Origin: Thiomargarita sp.
GTDB taxonomy: Bacteria; Pseudomonadota; Gammaproteobacteria; Beggiatoales; Beggiatoaceae
Length of the DNA stretch: 9,071 nt
Assembly: GCA_020721025.1 (NCBI GenBank)
Contig: DYNO01000137.1
Span: 1 to 9,071 of the forward strand
Direction of reading: 5' to 3'
In this document: piece after piece, positions 1-6,657 of the stretch
Layout of the letters: each line of letters opens with the position of its first letter
Numbering within the stretch: position 1 is the first letter of the stretch
Program-made: the position numbers and the translations under genes
The notes under the pieces: model-generated
Told to the model about the DNA's origin: nothing
Databases searched by the model: none
The model's input: the letters and a program-made list of their open reading frames with translations, nothing else

Positions 1-1
1 A

Positions 2-19
2 CATCGCTTAACTTCCTCA
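2..19 (-). promoter_or_regulatory. Ribosome binding site and probable start codon of an off-window gene
   Basis: The minus strand reads GAGGAAGTTAAGCGATG, a good Shine-Dalgarno sequence about 9 bases before an ATG at 4-2. The leader from the predicted transcription start would be about 36 bases. Only the ATG and one further base (T) are inside the window, so the product cannot be named. Confidence 0.5.
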
Positions 20-47
20 GTTGCGTCACATTTCAGTTGTGGTGAGG

Positions 48-76
48 ATTCTAATATGACATGCTTTACCTGTCAA
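48..76 (-). promoter_or_regulatory. Strong sigma70 promoter for a gene leaving the left edge
   Basis: On the minus strand a perfect -35 box TTGACA (71-76) is followed after exactly 17 bases by a -10 box TAGAAT (48-53), which matches the consensus at five of six positions. Transcription would start near position 41 and run off the left end. It lies 55 bases beyond the yidC stop, so the next gene is probably transcribed on its own rather than only as an extension of the yidC operon. The target gene is not visible. Confidence 0.75.
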
Positions 77-130
77 TACTTTTTGGGTTATAGACCTGTT
101 TCACTTGGTATTAAAGATTTCAAATCGGTT

Positions 131-1810
131 CTATATATGCCCGGCAATTTTCTTGGTAATCACCCACTGTTGCGCAATAGATAACACGTTATTCACCACC
201 CAATACAGCACCAATCCTGCTGGGAAGAAGGCAAAAAATCCTGTAAATACAATAGGCAACACCATCATCACTTTTTGTTGCACTGGGTCAATCGGCGCGG
301 GATTGAGAAAATGTTGCACCAACATCGTCGCCCCCATAATCAATGGCAACACAAATAATGGGTCAGGCATGGATAAATCTTGAATCCATAAAATAAACGG
401 GGCTTGACGCAACTCAATACTTTCTAATAAAACCCAGTACAGTGCGATAAATACAGGAATTTGCACTAAAATTGGCAAACATCCTCCCAATGGATTCACT
501 TTTTCATGGCGATATAAATCCATTACCGCTTGATTTAATTTGGCTTTATCATCCGCATAGCGTTCTTTCAGAGCTTCCAACCGGGGTTGCAAACGTCGCA
601 TGTGTGCCATAGATTTGTAACTGGTGGCAGAAAGATGGAAAAATGCCAATTTAATCAATACAGTGAGAATAATAATCGCCCAACCCCAGTTATTCACCCA
701 TTTGTAAATAAATTCCAATATCCAAAACAGCGGCTTGGCAATCATCCACAACCAACCATAATCAACGGTTAAATCTAAGCCCGGTGCAATGCCTTCCAAG
801 TAGTTTTGTAACTTGGGTCCGGTATAAAGACGCATGTTAAATGAATGTTCTCCGCCAACCTTGACTGTCTGTGGTTCGCTGTACATGCCTAATACATAAC
901 GGTTTCCTTCGGAAAGTAAACGAGTGTAATAGTGAAAAATTTTGTCACTTTCGGGCAACCACGCAGCAAAAAAGTAATGTTGCACCATCGCTAACCAACC
1001 TTCTTGCCAACCGGGACGTTTATCCAAACCAATCGAACCATCCTTCACGCCACTGAATTGAATTTTTTCATAGCGATTTTCTGGACTGGATACGGCACCG
1101 CCCAAATAGGTATAAATCATTGAGTTATGGTTGATTTCGGTGACTTCCGTGCGTTGCAACAAGGCATAAATACAGCCATTCCATACATCTTGAGAATGAT
1201 TTTCAATTCTATGTTGCACATCAATCACATAACTGCCACGTTGCAAGGTGTAAATTTTGGAGATTTTTAAACCGGTCTCATTCTGCCAATTCAGCGTGAC
1301 TTGTAATTTATCCGCCCCATTTGCCAATTGATAACTGGTTTGTTCTGCTTGATAAATCATCGGTTTATCGGGGGCACCACACTTGGGCAAGATTCCCGAT
1401 TGCGCGATGAAAAACCGGGGCATCTCATCAGTCATCAAGCGCATCACATTATTTTTTTCTTTTAACTCAATTGGATACTCAGAGAGATCAAGTTGACGCA
1501 CATCACCGTTAAACGTGTCCAATTCCAACGCCAAGACATCCGTCTGCACCTTGATTCGCGAATTGGATTGCACCACCCGCCCTTGAGTCGCTGGAAGTGC
1601 CGCGGTGGGAATGTCTGGCACGCCCGTGATTTTGTCGATTTCAGGCGCGCCGCTGGCAGTCGTTGTGGCTGGCGACACCGGAACTTGACTTAAATCTTGT
1701 GCAGGCGGGACAGGTTGAGGTTTGGGTCCATAATCTTGCAACCAAGCTTGATACATCAACAATACAATAAAAGATAGGGTAATAAATAAAACGAGTCTAA
1801 AGTTATCCAT
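131..1810 (-). CDS. yidC: Membrane protein insertase YidC (Oxa1 family)
   Basis: YidC inserts and folds inner-membrane proteins, alone or with the Sec translocon. The 559-residue product has the proteobacterial layout: an N-terminal membrane anchor (about residues 4-22), a proline-rich linker, a large periplasmic P1 domain (about 80-340) and the conserved five-helix core from about 355 to the end. Core landmarks are EKVNPLGGCLPILVQIPVF (436-454), ELRQAPF (466-472) and FPAGLVLYWVVNN (529-541). The hydrophilic-groove position that is Arg366 in E. coli aligns with Lys387 here (VLIKLAFFHLS). From memory, lysine is also found there in Pseudomonas YidC, so this is not a defect. The start follows the yidD stop after 2 bases with no clear Shine-Dalgarno sequence, which suggests translational coupling. 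The usual downstream neighbour mnmE is not next: a fresh promoter follows instead. Confidence 0.98.
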   Translation of the reverse strand: MDNFRLVLFITLSFIVLLMYQAWLQDYGPKPQPVPPAQDLSQVPVSPATTTASGAPEIDKITGVPDIPTAALPATQGRVVQSNSRIKVQTDVLALELDTFNGDVRQLDLSEYPIELKEKNNVMRLMTDEMPRFFIAQSGILPKCGAPDKPMIYQAEQTSYQLANGADKLQVTLNWQNETGLKISKIYTLQRGSYVIDVQHRIENHSQDVWNGCIYALLQRTEVTEINHNSMIYTYLGGAVSSPENRYEKIQFSGVKDGSIGLDKRPGWQEGWLAMVQHYFFAAWLPESDKIFHYYTRLLSEGNRYVLGMYSEPQTVKVGGEHSFNMRLYTGPKLQNYLEGIAPGLDLTVDYGWLWMIAKPLFWILEFIYKWVNNWGWAIIILTVLIKLAFFHLSATSYKSMAHMRRLQPRLEALKERYADDKAKLNQAVMDLYRHEKVNPLGGCLPILVQIPVFIALYWVLLESIELRQAPFILWIQDLSMPDPLFVLPLIMGATMLVQHFLNPAPIDPVQQKVMMVLPIVFTGFFAFFPAGLVLYWVVNNVLSIAQQWVITKKIAGHI

Positions 1811-1812
1811 AG

Positions 1813-2040
1813 TTAGGGTTTTTCTTTACGCTCAGGTACGGGGTCATAACCGCCAGGGTGCCAAGGATGACAACGCAGTAATCGTTTGATGGCTAAGACA
1901 AATCCACGTAACGTACCGTGTTGTGTAATGGCAATAAGGGCATATTCGGAACAAGACGGGGTAAATCGACAATGGGGTGCCAAGTACGGACTCACAATCA
2001 GTCGATACCCCTTGATTAACCAAATTAGGATTTTTTGCAT
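1813..2040 (-). CDS. yidD: Membrane protein insertion efficiency factor YidD
   Basis: YidD is a small membrane-associated protein that helps YidC-dependent insertion. The 75-residue product carries the family signature: LIWLIKGYRLIVSP, then CRFTPSCSEYA with its two cysteines, and a closing RLLRCHPWHPGGYDPVP. I chose the ATG at 2038-2040 because it gives the typical family N-terminus (MQKILIWLIKGYR). A TTG at 2059-2061 would add seven residues (MATHLKS). Neither start has a convincing Shine-Dalgarno sequence. The gene overlaps the 3' end of rnpA by 16 bases in another frame and ends 2 bases before yidC, so translation is probably coupled through all three genes. Confidence 0.95.
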   Translation of the reverse strand: MQKILIWLIKGYRLIVSPYLAPHCRFTPSCSEYALIAITQHGTLRGFVLAIKRLLRCHPWHPGGYDPVPERKEKP

Positions 2041-2387
2041 CGATTTGAGATGTGTTGCCAAAGCCTTGCTAAGGAACGAAATAAAAGTGCATTGTTGACC
2101 AATTCGATATTATCTTTGACCAGCACCACGCAATCTATTCCAATAAGCAACTGAGGGTGTTGCCGAAAACTTTCACGAACTAAACGTTTGATCCGATTTC
2201 TCGCGACCGCTCGTTTAACTCGTTTCTTTGCAATGGCTAATCCCAAGCGCGCATGAGGCAATTGATTGGTTTTAGCCAAAACAATGAAGTAATTGTCCGC
2301 AGCTTTACACGGCTGGTCAAAAACATGTTTAAATTCAGACGGCTTATGTAAACGCTGATGCCGCTTGAATGAATATGAGGAAGACAC
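2025..2387 (-). CDS. rnpA: Ribonuclease P protein component
   Basis: RnpA is the protein subunit of RNase P and helps the catalytic RNA bind the 5' leader of precursor tRNAs. The 120-residue basic product has the family signature at residues 54-75, KKRVKRAVARNRIKR followed by LVRESFR, with the RNR core at 63-65. The N-terminal part (RLHKPSEFKHVF) is the usual substrate-facing segment. The predicted start is a GTG at 2385-2387, two bases after the rpmH stop. There is no upstream ATG in frame, so reinitiation after rpmH is likely. The length is within the normal range. Its end overlaps yidD. Confidence 0.96.
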   Translation of the reverse strand: MSSSYSFKRHQRLHKPSEFKHVFDQPCKAADNYFIVLAKTNQLPHARLGLAIAKKRVKRAVARNRIKRLVRESFRQHPQLLIGIDCVVLVKDNIELVNNALLFRSLARLWQHISNRCKKS

Positions 2388-2389
2388 AG

Positions 2390-2524
2390 TTACGCGCTGA
2401 GACGATGCCGTCCCTTGGCACGACGGGCTTTGATCACCAATCGACCTCCTCTGGTTTTCATGCGGGCGCGAAAGCCATGACGACGTTTGCGGACTAAATT
2501 ACTGGGTTGAAAAGTGCGTTTCAT
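2390..2524 (-). CDS. rpmH: 50S ribosomal protein L34
   Basis: L34 is a small basic protein of the large ribosomal subunit. This 44-residue reading frame is translated from an ATG at 2522-2524 to a TAA at 2390-2392. It begins MKRTFQPSNLVRKRRHGFRA and ends RLVIKARRAKGRHRLSA, matching the family almost residue for residue. It opens the rpmH-rnpA-yidD-yidC operon, and its stop is two bases from the rnpA GTG. In many gammaproteobacteria dnaA and the origin lie directly upstream. Here argC lies upstream in the opposite orientation and no dnaA is present. Confidence 0.98.
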   Translation of the reverse strand: MKRTFQPSNLVRKRRHGFRARMKTRGGRLVIKARRAKGRHRLSA

Positions 2525-2564
2525 GAATCGTTCTCATCCTAAACTATAATGTGACAAGCGTCAA

Positions 2565-2594
2565 ATTATATTATTTTTGAGTGCCTTAGGTCAA
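2565..2594 (-). promoter_or_regulatory. Sigma70 promoter of the rpmH operon
   Basis: On the minus strand a -35 box TTGACC (2589-2594) and a perfect -10 box TATAAT (2565-2570) are separated by 18 bases. Initiation would be near 2558, giving a leader of about 33 bases before the rpmH ATG. A second candidate, TTGACG (2559-2564) with TAGGAT (2536-2541) and a 17-base spacer, would start transcription almost at the ATG and is less likely to be the main promoter. Confidence 0.65.
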
Positions 2595-2639
2595 GAAGCA
2601 ATTTAACCGCGTGCTGTAACAACATGAGACAATTAGATA

Positions 2640-2880
2640 AACTCTTTTATCATCGCAATATTTAGGCTATCAGCGCAAGTGAATTGAGTTTCATTCAACA
2701 CCAGAATTCCCTGTTTTTTGTCCATTCCCGCTTTCCAAATTGGATATAAACAATGAAAAAGCTGGGTGTTGCTGCATCCCATTTTCTTGTAAAATAGCAG
2801 TAGCAAGCATCACAGGTTGACGAAAACAATACATTGGCAAAATTTACAGCAACTACAGGAAGTTGTGGATTTTCGTGATT
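2640..2880 (-). pseudogene. Possible frameshifted gene remnant between rpmH and argC
   Basis: The minus strand here shows short protein-like reading segments in shifted frames. One is ATG-initiated at 2834 and runs to a TGA at 2691 (47 codons, containing FRQPVMLATAILQENG). A second, overlapping in another frame, starts MDKKQGILVLNETQFTCADS around 2717 and ends near 2630. Joining them needs one frameshift. A further segment upstream (HENPQLPVVAVNFAN) needs another. No Shine-Dalgarno sequence precedes any of them. I do not recognise a family. It may be a decayed gene or chance open sequence. Otherwise this gap holds only the two flanking promoters. Confidence 0.25.
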
Positions 2881-2908
2881 GATTAATCAATGATAATTCT
2901 ATCATATT
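2876..2908 (+). promoter_or_regulatory. Candidate argC promoter with tandem ArgR-like palindromes
   Basis: Two sites of the form TGA-N8-TCA stand side by side: TGATTGATTAATCA (2876-2889) and TGATAATTCTATCA (2891-2904). The first contains a perfect 14-base palindrome, ATTGATTAATCAAT (2878-2891). The E. coli ARG box core has the same TGA-N8-TCA frame. They overlap a weak -35/-10 pair, TTGATT (2880-2885) and CATATT (2903-2908), spaced 17 bases. Overlap with a promoter just before argC fits arginine repression. The centre-to-centre spacing of 15 bases is shorter than in E. coli operators, and inner positions deviate, so this is an inference. Confidence 0.35.
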
Positions 2909-2944
2909 GTGCAGCTAAACTTATTAATTACTCAAGGTAAAACA

Positions 2945-3976
2945 ATGATTAATGTTGGAATTATTGGGGGCACGGGTTACACGGGCGTAGAATTATTGCG
3001 TCTCTTGTTGGGGCATCCACAAGTGCATATTCAAGCAGTAACCTCACGCGGCGAGGCAGGAACTCGGATTGCAAATATGTTTCCTAATTTACGCAAACGG
3101 TTAGCGTTGAATTTTACCGAACCCTCATTAGAAAATCTCTCGCAATGTCAACTGGTATTTTTCGCCACCCCCAACGGCATCGCAATGAAAATGGCAGAGG
3201 AATTGTTGCAAGCAGGCATTAAAATTATTGATTTGGCAGCCGATTTTCGGATTAAAAACGCAGAGTTATGGACACAATGGTACATGATGGAACACAGTTG
3301 TCCCCATTTATTGACTGAAGCAGTGTATGGATTACCCGAAGTGAATCGTGCCGCGATTGCACAAGCGCGTTTGGTCGCCAATCCGGGCTGTTATCCCACT
3401 GCGGTACAATTGGGATTAATTCCTTTGTTGGAAGCAGGATTGATTCAAGTTGATAATTTAATTGCCGATGTCAAATCTGGCGTGAGTGGGGCGGGGCGCA
3501 AGGCAAATGTCAGTATGTTGATGGGGGAAACCGGCGAAAGTTTCAAAGCCTATTCCGTTGCAGGACATCGCCATCTGCCTGAAATTGAACAAGGTTTGAA
3601 CCGATTCACCCAAGTTCCGGTGCATTTAACCTTTGTACCGCATTTAGTCCCAATGATTCGTGGGATTCATGCAACGTTATATTCTTCTCTGTACGATAAA
3701 GCGATTGATTTACAACAACTTTATCTCAATCGTTATCAAGATGAACCCTTTGTCGATGTGTTACCGCCGGGCAGTCATCCAGAAACTCGGAGCGTGCGTG
3801 GGGCAAATACCTGTCAAATTGCAGTGCATCGTCCGCAAAATGGCAATACGGTTGTTGTGCTATCGGTGATCGATAATTTGGTGAAGGGCGCGGCGGGGCA
3901 AGCAGTGCAAAATATGAATATTATGTTTGGCTTGCCAGAAACTTTGGGATTAGAAGGGATTGGCTTATTGCCGTAG
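2945..3976 (+). CDS. argC: N-acetyl-gamma-glutamyl-phosphate reductase
   Basis: ArgC catalyses the NADPH-dependent reduction of N-acetyl-glutamyl-5-phosphate to the semialdehyde in arginine biosynthesis, in the cytoplasm. The 343-residue product opens with the nucleotide-binding loop GIIGGTGYTGVELLRLL (5-21). The catalytic cysteine is Cys149 in VANPGCYPTA. SGVSGAGR (178-185) and the histidine motif GHRHLPEI (207-214) follow, and the C-terminus has GAAGQAVQNMN. I chose the ATG at 2945 because AAGG lies 7 bases upstream and the protein then starts directly at the Rossmann fold. A GTG at 2909 would add 12 unlikely residues. It stands alone on the plus strand, with no other arginine gene in view, and converges on folP. 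Confidence 0.97.
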   Translation: MINVGIIGGTGYTGVELLRLLLGHPQVHIQAVTSRGEAGTRIANMFPNLRKRLALNFTEPSLENLSQCQLVFFATPNGIAMKMAEELLQAGIKIIDLAADFRIKNAELWTQWYMMEHSCPHLLTEAVYGLPEVNRAAIAQARLVANPGCYPTAVQLGLIPLLEAGLIQVDNLIADVKSGVSGAGRKANVSMLMGETGESFKAYSVAGHRHLPEIEQGLNRFTQVPVHLTFVPHLVPMIRGIHATLYSSLYDKAIDLQQLYLNRYQDEPFVDVLPPGSHPETRSVRGANTCQIAVHRPQNGNTVVVLSVIDNLVKGAAGQAVQNMNIMFGLPETLGLEGIGLLP

Positions 3977-3990
3977 TACAAAGATTTCAA

Positions 3991-4006
3991 TCAGTTGCAA
4001 AACTGA
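3991..4006 (+). terminator. Small hairpin with GCAA loop after argC
   Basis: TCAGTT and AACTGA form a 6-base-pair stem closed by a GCAA tetraloop, 14 bases past the argC stop. It lacks a clean T-run (ATGTCTGTATTTT follows), so it is a weak terminator at best. It may act with the larger inverted repeat at 4035-4115. Confidence 0.25.
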
Positions 4007-4034
4007 ATGTCTGTATTTTGCTCAAGAAAATCAG

Positions 4035-4115
4035 CGTTCGGATAATTTTAAATTTTCATTTCAATCGGTTAAAAAAACAAGACGGATTGCTGAACCATGA
4101 AAAATTATCTGAACG
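4035..4115 (+). repeat. Intergenic inverted-repeat element, copy A
   Basis: The arms CGTTCGGATAATTTT (4035-4049) and AAAATTATCTGAACG (4101-4115) are complementary over 15 bases with one G-T mismatch, around a 51-base interior. The interior holds further complementary pieces: GGTT (4067-4070) with AACC (4093-4096), and TCAT (4056-4059) with ATGA (4097-4100). Bases 4035-4060 match copy B at 22 of 26 positions and copy C at 23 of 26, counted by eye. Similarity to C continues for the next 20 bases (15 of 20). It lies between convergent argC and folP, so a hairpin in RNA from either strand could end or protect both transcripts. Confidence 0.8.
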
Positions 4116-4167
4116 ATTCAAGTGACGCAGTTCAAATTTATCCATCATCGCAAATTGATGAACGACC

Positions 4168-4968
4168 TCACGCGGCATAAATTGCATTGACCACTTTTAA
4201 CGCTTCAACCGTCGCGGCAACGTCATGAGTGCGAATCAATTGCGCGCCGTGATTGACTGCAAACACTGCCAATGCCAAACCACCATGCAAACGCTTATGC
4301 ACTGGTTTATCTAAAATTTTACCGATCATCGACTTGCGAGACACCCCAATCAACACGGGATAGGGCAATGCGGCAAATTCTGATAAATACTTCATTAACA
4401 ATAAATTATGATGTAATGTCTTGCCAAAACCAAAACCGGGATCGATCACCAACCGTTCGGCAGCAATTCCTGCATCAAGACAAGTTTGCACCCGCGCCAA
4501 TAAAAAATCTTTAACTTCTTGCACGACATTATCGTAATGTGGATTTTCCTGCATCGTGCGCGGCTCACCTTGTAAGTGCATCAAACACAAGCGAATTGTC
4601 GATGACGCAGCAACCGTTTCCAAACAATGTTCCCCTCGTAACGCCATAATGTCATTGATCATATCGGCGTTTAACTTGATAGACTCACGCATCACACTGG
4701 CTTTGCTGGTATCGACAGAAATTTGCACCGGCAATTCTGCGCGAATTTTTTCCACCACTGGCAAGATACGATCTAATTCTATCTGTTCTGAAATGGTAAG
4801 CGCACCGGGGCGACTCGATTCTCCACCGATATCAATCCATTGCGCACCTGCATTGACCATCTGTCGCGCATGACGCATTGCCGTTGCAAGATGTACAAAT
4901 TTGCCCCCATCAGAAAATGAATCTGGCGTGACATTCAAAATACCCATGACTTGCGGAATATTGCTCAT
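4168..4968 (-). CDS. folP: Dihydropteroate synthase
   Basis: FolP condenses p-aminobenzoate with 6-hydroxymethyl-dihydropterin pyrophosphate in folate synthesis and is the sulfonamide target. The 266-residue TIM barrel shows all family signatures: MGILNVTPDSFSDGG (8-22), DIGGESSRPG (46-55), SVDTSKASV (85-93), DMINDI (102-107), DPGFGFGKT (176-184), GVSRKSMIG (208-216) and the terminal RTHDV (246-250). It lacks the short N-terminal extension of the E. coli enzyme. Its ATG overlaps the trmJ TGA by four bases (ATGA) and has no Shine-Dalgarno sequence, so translation is probably coupled to trmJ. This is not the common ftsH-folP-glmM setting. Confidence 0.97.
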   Translation of the reverse strand: MSNIPQVMGILNVTPDSFSDGGKFVHLATAMRHARQMVNAGAQWIDIGGESSRPGALTISEQIELDRILPVVEKIRAELPVQISVDTSKASVMRESIKLNADMINDIMALRGEHCLETVAASSTIRLCLMHLQGEPRTMQENPHYDNVVQEVKDFLLARVQTCLDAGIAAERLVIDPGFGFGKTLHHNLLLMKYLSEFAALPYPVLIGVSRKSMIGKILDKPVHKRLHGGLALAVFAVNHGAQLIRTHDVAATVEALKVVNAIYAA

Positions 4969-5717
4969 AGTTTTTTATGTATATTTTGCGCTGTGGTCAG
5001 GATGCCTCGTAATAAATTCATTTCTGACGTGACGGGTTGCGCGCGGTTGAACAGGCGTTGTAATCTACGCATTAAACGGCGAGGTTTTTCAGGGTCTAGG
5101 AAGTGAATATCAATCAAGGTTTGTTCTAAGTGCTCGTAAAATAATCGCATTTCTTCCGCAGAGACTGGCACTTCATCGGGTGGCAACAGCGGTTTTTGCT
5201 GCAATTCATCGACATAACACCGTAATTCATACGTGACAACTTGCACTGCCGCGGCGAGATTGAGCGATGAAAAATTATCACTGGTAGGGATTTGAATCAT
5301 GTGATGGCAGCGATCCAATTCCTGATTCGTCAAGCCAGAATGTTCCCGTCCGAATACAATCGCAATGGGTTGCTGCGTGTCAAGGGCTTGTTTTGCACAT
5401 TGTTTCGGCGATAAAGTTGACCAGCGAATGCTGCGTTGGCGGGCACTGGTGCCAAAAATTAACTGACAATCGTGTAAACTTTCGTCAAAATGTTCAAAAA
5501 GTTGTGCATTTGCGAGTAAATCATCGGCTCCTGAGGCGCGTGAAGTGGCTTCGAGCGATGGGAAATGTTGCGGTTGTACTAAACGTAAGTGCTTCAATCC
5601 CATAGTTTTCATCGCACGCGCCGCCGCCCCAATATTGCCGGGATGGGTTGTTCCTACGAGAATAATATTGATGTGGTCAAGTAATGCAGTAGAAACAGGG
5701 AGTTTGTTCACGATCAT
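4965..5717 (-). CDS. trmJ: tRNA (cytidine/uridine-2'-O-)-methyltransferase TrmJ
   Basis: TrmJ is a SPOUT-class enzyme that uses S-adenosylmethionine to methylate the 2'-OH of position 32 in several tRNAs. In the 250-residue product the first SPOUT segment is IILVGTTHPGNIGAAARAMK (18-37). The trefoil-knot motifs are VFGREHSGLTNQEL (111-124) and IPTSDNFSSLNLAAAVQVV (133-151). The basic C-terminal tail (PRRLMRRLQRLFNRAQ) fits a tRNA-binding role. I chose the ATG at 5717, which gives a length near that of E. coli TrmJ. A TTG at 5744 would add nine residues, and neither start has a Shine-Dalgarno sequence. It is followed by folP with an ATGA overlap. I saw no strong promoter in the 131 bases upstream, so read-through from truA is possible. 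Confidence 0.94.
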   Translation of the reverse strand: MIVNKLPVSTALLDHINIILVGTTHPGNIGAAARAMKTMGLKHLRLVQPQHFPSLEATSRASGADDLLANAQLFEHFDESLHDCQLIFGTSARQRSIRWSTLSPKQCAKQALDTQQPIAIVFGREHSGLTNQELDRCHHMIQIPTSDNFSSLNLAAAVQVVTYELRCYVDELQQKPLLPPDEVPVSAEEMRLFYEHLEQTLIDIHFLDPEKPRRLMRRLQRLFNRAQPVTSEMNLLRGILTTAQNIHKKL

Positions 5718-5778
5718 GGTTGCTGAGGAGGGGAAATGAATCAATGTAGTGTAGCAGAAAGAGGCGAAAAATCCTATC

Positions 5779-5799
5779 GTGACGAATTTTCAAATTCAC
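5779..5799 (-). terminator. AT-rich hairpin between truA and trmJ
   Basis: GAATTT (5784-5789) and AAATTC (5792-5797), flanked by GTG/CAC with a small bulge, form a stem about 50 bases beyond the truA stop. On the minus strand GATAGGATTTTTCG follows, giving a five-T run. The stem is AT-rich and the T-run is not directly adjacent, so termination here would be partial at best. Confidence 0.25.
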
Positions 5800-5848
5800 T
5801 ACAAATCTAAACAACGGGTTGAATAGATTGAGAATTGCCAAAGATTTT

Positions 5849-6616
5849 TCACTCTTTCGTCCAACGCGGCAATTGATATTCCGGGGGATAATCTGCGCCA
5901 CAAAAATATAAACCTTCGGCAGGGGCGGTTATAGCGGCGATCCGTCTATTTTTTGATTCTAAAAGTGTTTTTGTCCATGTCACCGGACGCGAGCCTCGCC
6001 CAATTTCTAGCAATACTCCCGTAATATTTCTCACCATGTGGTATAAAAACCCGTCAGCGGAAATGTCAATATGGATTTGTTCCTCCTGTCGAGAAACGTG
6101 TAATTGGGATACGGTGCGTATCGGATGTTTGGCTTGACAGCCCGCGGCTCGAAATGCGCTAAAATCTTGTTTTCCGAGTAAATATTGTCCCGCCTCGTGC
6201 ATTTTTTCCACATCCAATGCGCGATGTTCCCACGCCATTTTTTTCGCAAACACGGCGGGCGGACTCAAACGATTCAAGAGGATATAGCGATAATGACGTT
6301 GTAGGGCAGAAAAACGGGCGTGAAAATTGTCATCGACTTCTTTCGCCCACAGAATTTTGACATCGGGCGGCAAAAATGTGTTTGTTCCCAAAACCCAAGC
6401 GTGCAATTTACGAATGGCGTGGGTTTCAGCGTGAATGACCTGTCCCAGCGCGTGAACGCCACGGTCGGTTCGTCCAGCACAATGCACCGTCACGGGGTGA
6501 TTTGCGACACGACTCAAGCCCGTTTCCACGCATTGCTGCACCGTTCTCACGCGCTCCTGCGTCTGCCATCCAAAAAACGCTTCGCCTGCGTATTCAACTC
6601 CTAGAGCCAAACGCAT
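5849..6616 (-). CDS. truA: tRNA pseudouridine(38-40) synthase TruA
   Basis: TruA converts uridines 38-40 of the tRNA anticodon arm to pseudouridine. The 255-residue product has the catalytic aspartate in CAGRTDRGVHALGQV: Asp51, equivalent to E. coli Asp60. Other landmarks are the N-terminal YAGEAFFGWQTQ (9-20), ARFSALQRHYRYIL (100-113) and DGFLYHMVRNITGVL (178-192). I chose the ATG at 6616 because AGAGGGAA directly precedes it at suitable distance. A TTG at 6634 would add six residues. It reads in the same direction as trmJ and folP, making a loose tRNA-modification and folate group. Copy B of the intergenic repeat starts 41 bases upstream of its start codon. Confidence 0.96.
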   Translation of the reverse strand: MRLALGVEYAGEAFFGWQTQERVRTVQQCVETGLSRVANHPVTVHCAGRTDRGVHALGQVIHAETHAIRKLHAWVLGTNTFLPPDVKILWAKEVDDNFHARFSALQRHYRYILLNRLSPPAVFAKKMAWEHRALDVEKMHEAGQYLLGKQDFSAFRAAGCQAKHPIRTVSQLHVSRQEEQIHIDISADGFLYHMVRNITGVLLEIGRGSRPVTWTKTLLESKNRRIAAITAPAEGLYFCGADYPPEYQLPRWTKE

Positions 6617-6657
6617 TTCCCTCTCGCTCCTCAATCACTACGTCCCGCTATTCCAAA

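Noticed and set aside
105..383. Plus-strand open frame antisense to yidC
   Set aside because: It lies opposite a certain gene, has low-complexity unlike-protein composition and no ribosome binding site; similar antisense frames elsewhere were dropped for the same reason.
131..1810. Lys387 of YidC as a loss of the essential groove arginine
   Set aside because: Lysine retains the positive charge and, as far as I recall, occupies this position in Pseudomonas YidC, so it is a normal family variant.
2909..2944. Upstream GTG start for argC
   Set aside because: The added 12 residues precede the Rossmann fold with no family counterpart, and the ATG at 2945 has a well-placed AAGG.
4035..4115. Copy A as a typical MITE with target-site duplication
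   Set aside because: I could not find a convincing direct duplication flanking any of the three copies, so a transposon origin is left open rather than claimed.
5800..5830. Degenerate repeat copy (ACAACGGGTTGAATAG) between trmJ and truA
   Set aside because: It resembles the interior of copy C only over about ten bases and lacks the CGTTCGGA block and both arms.
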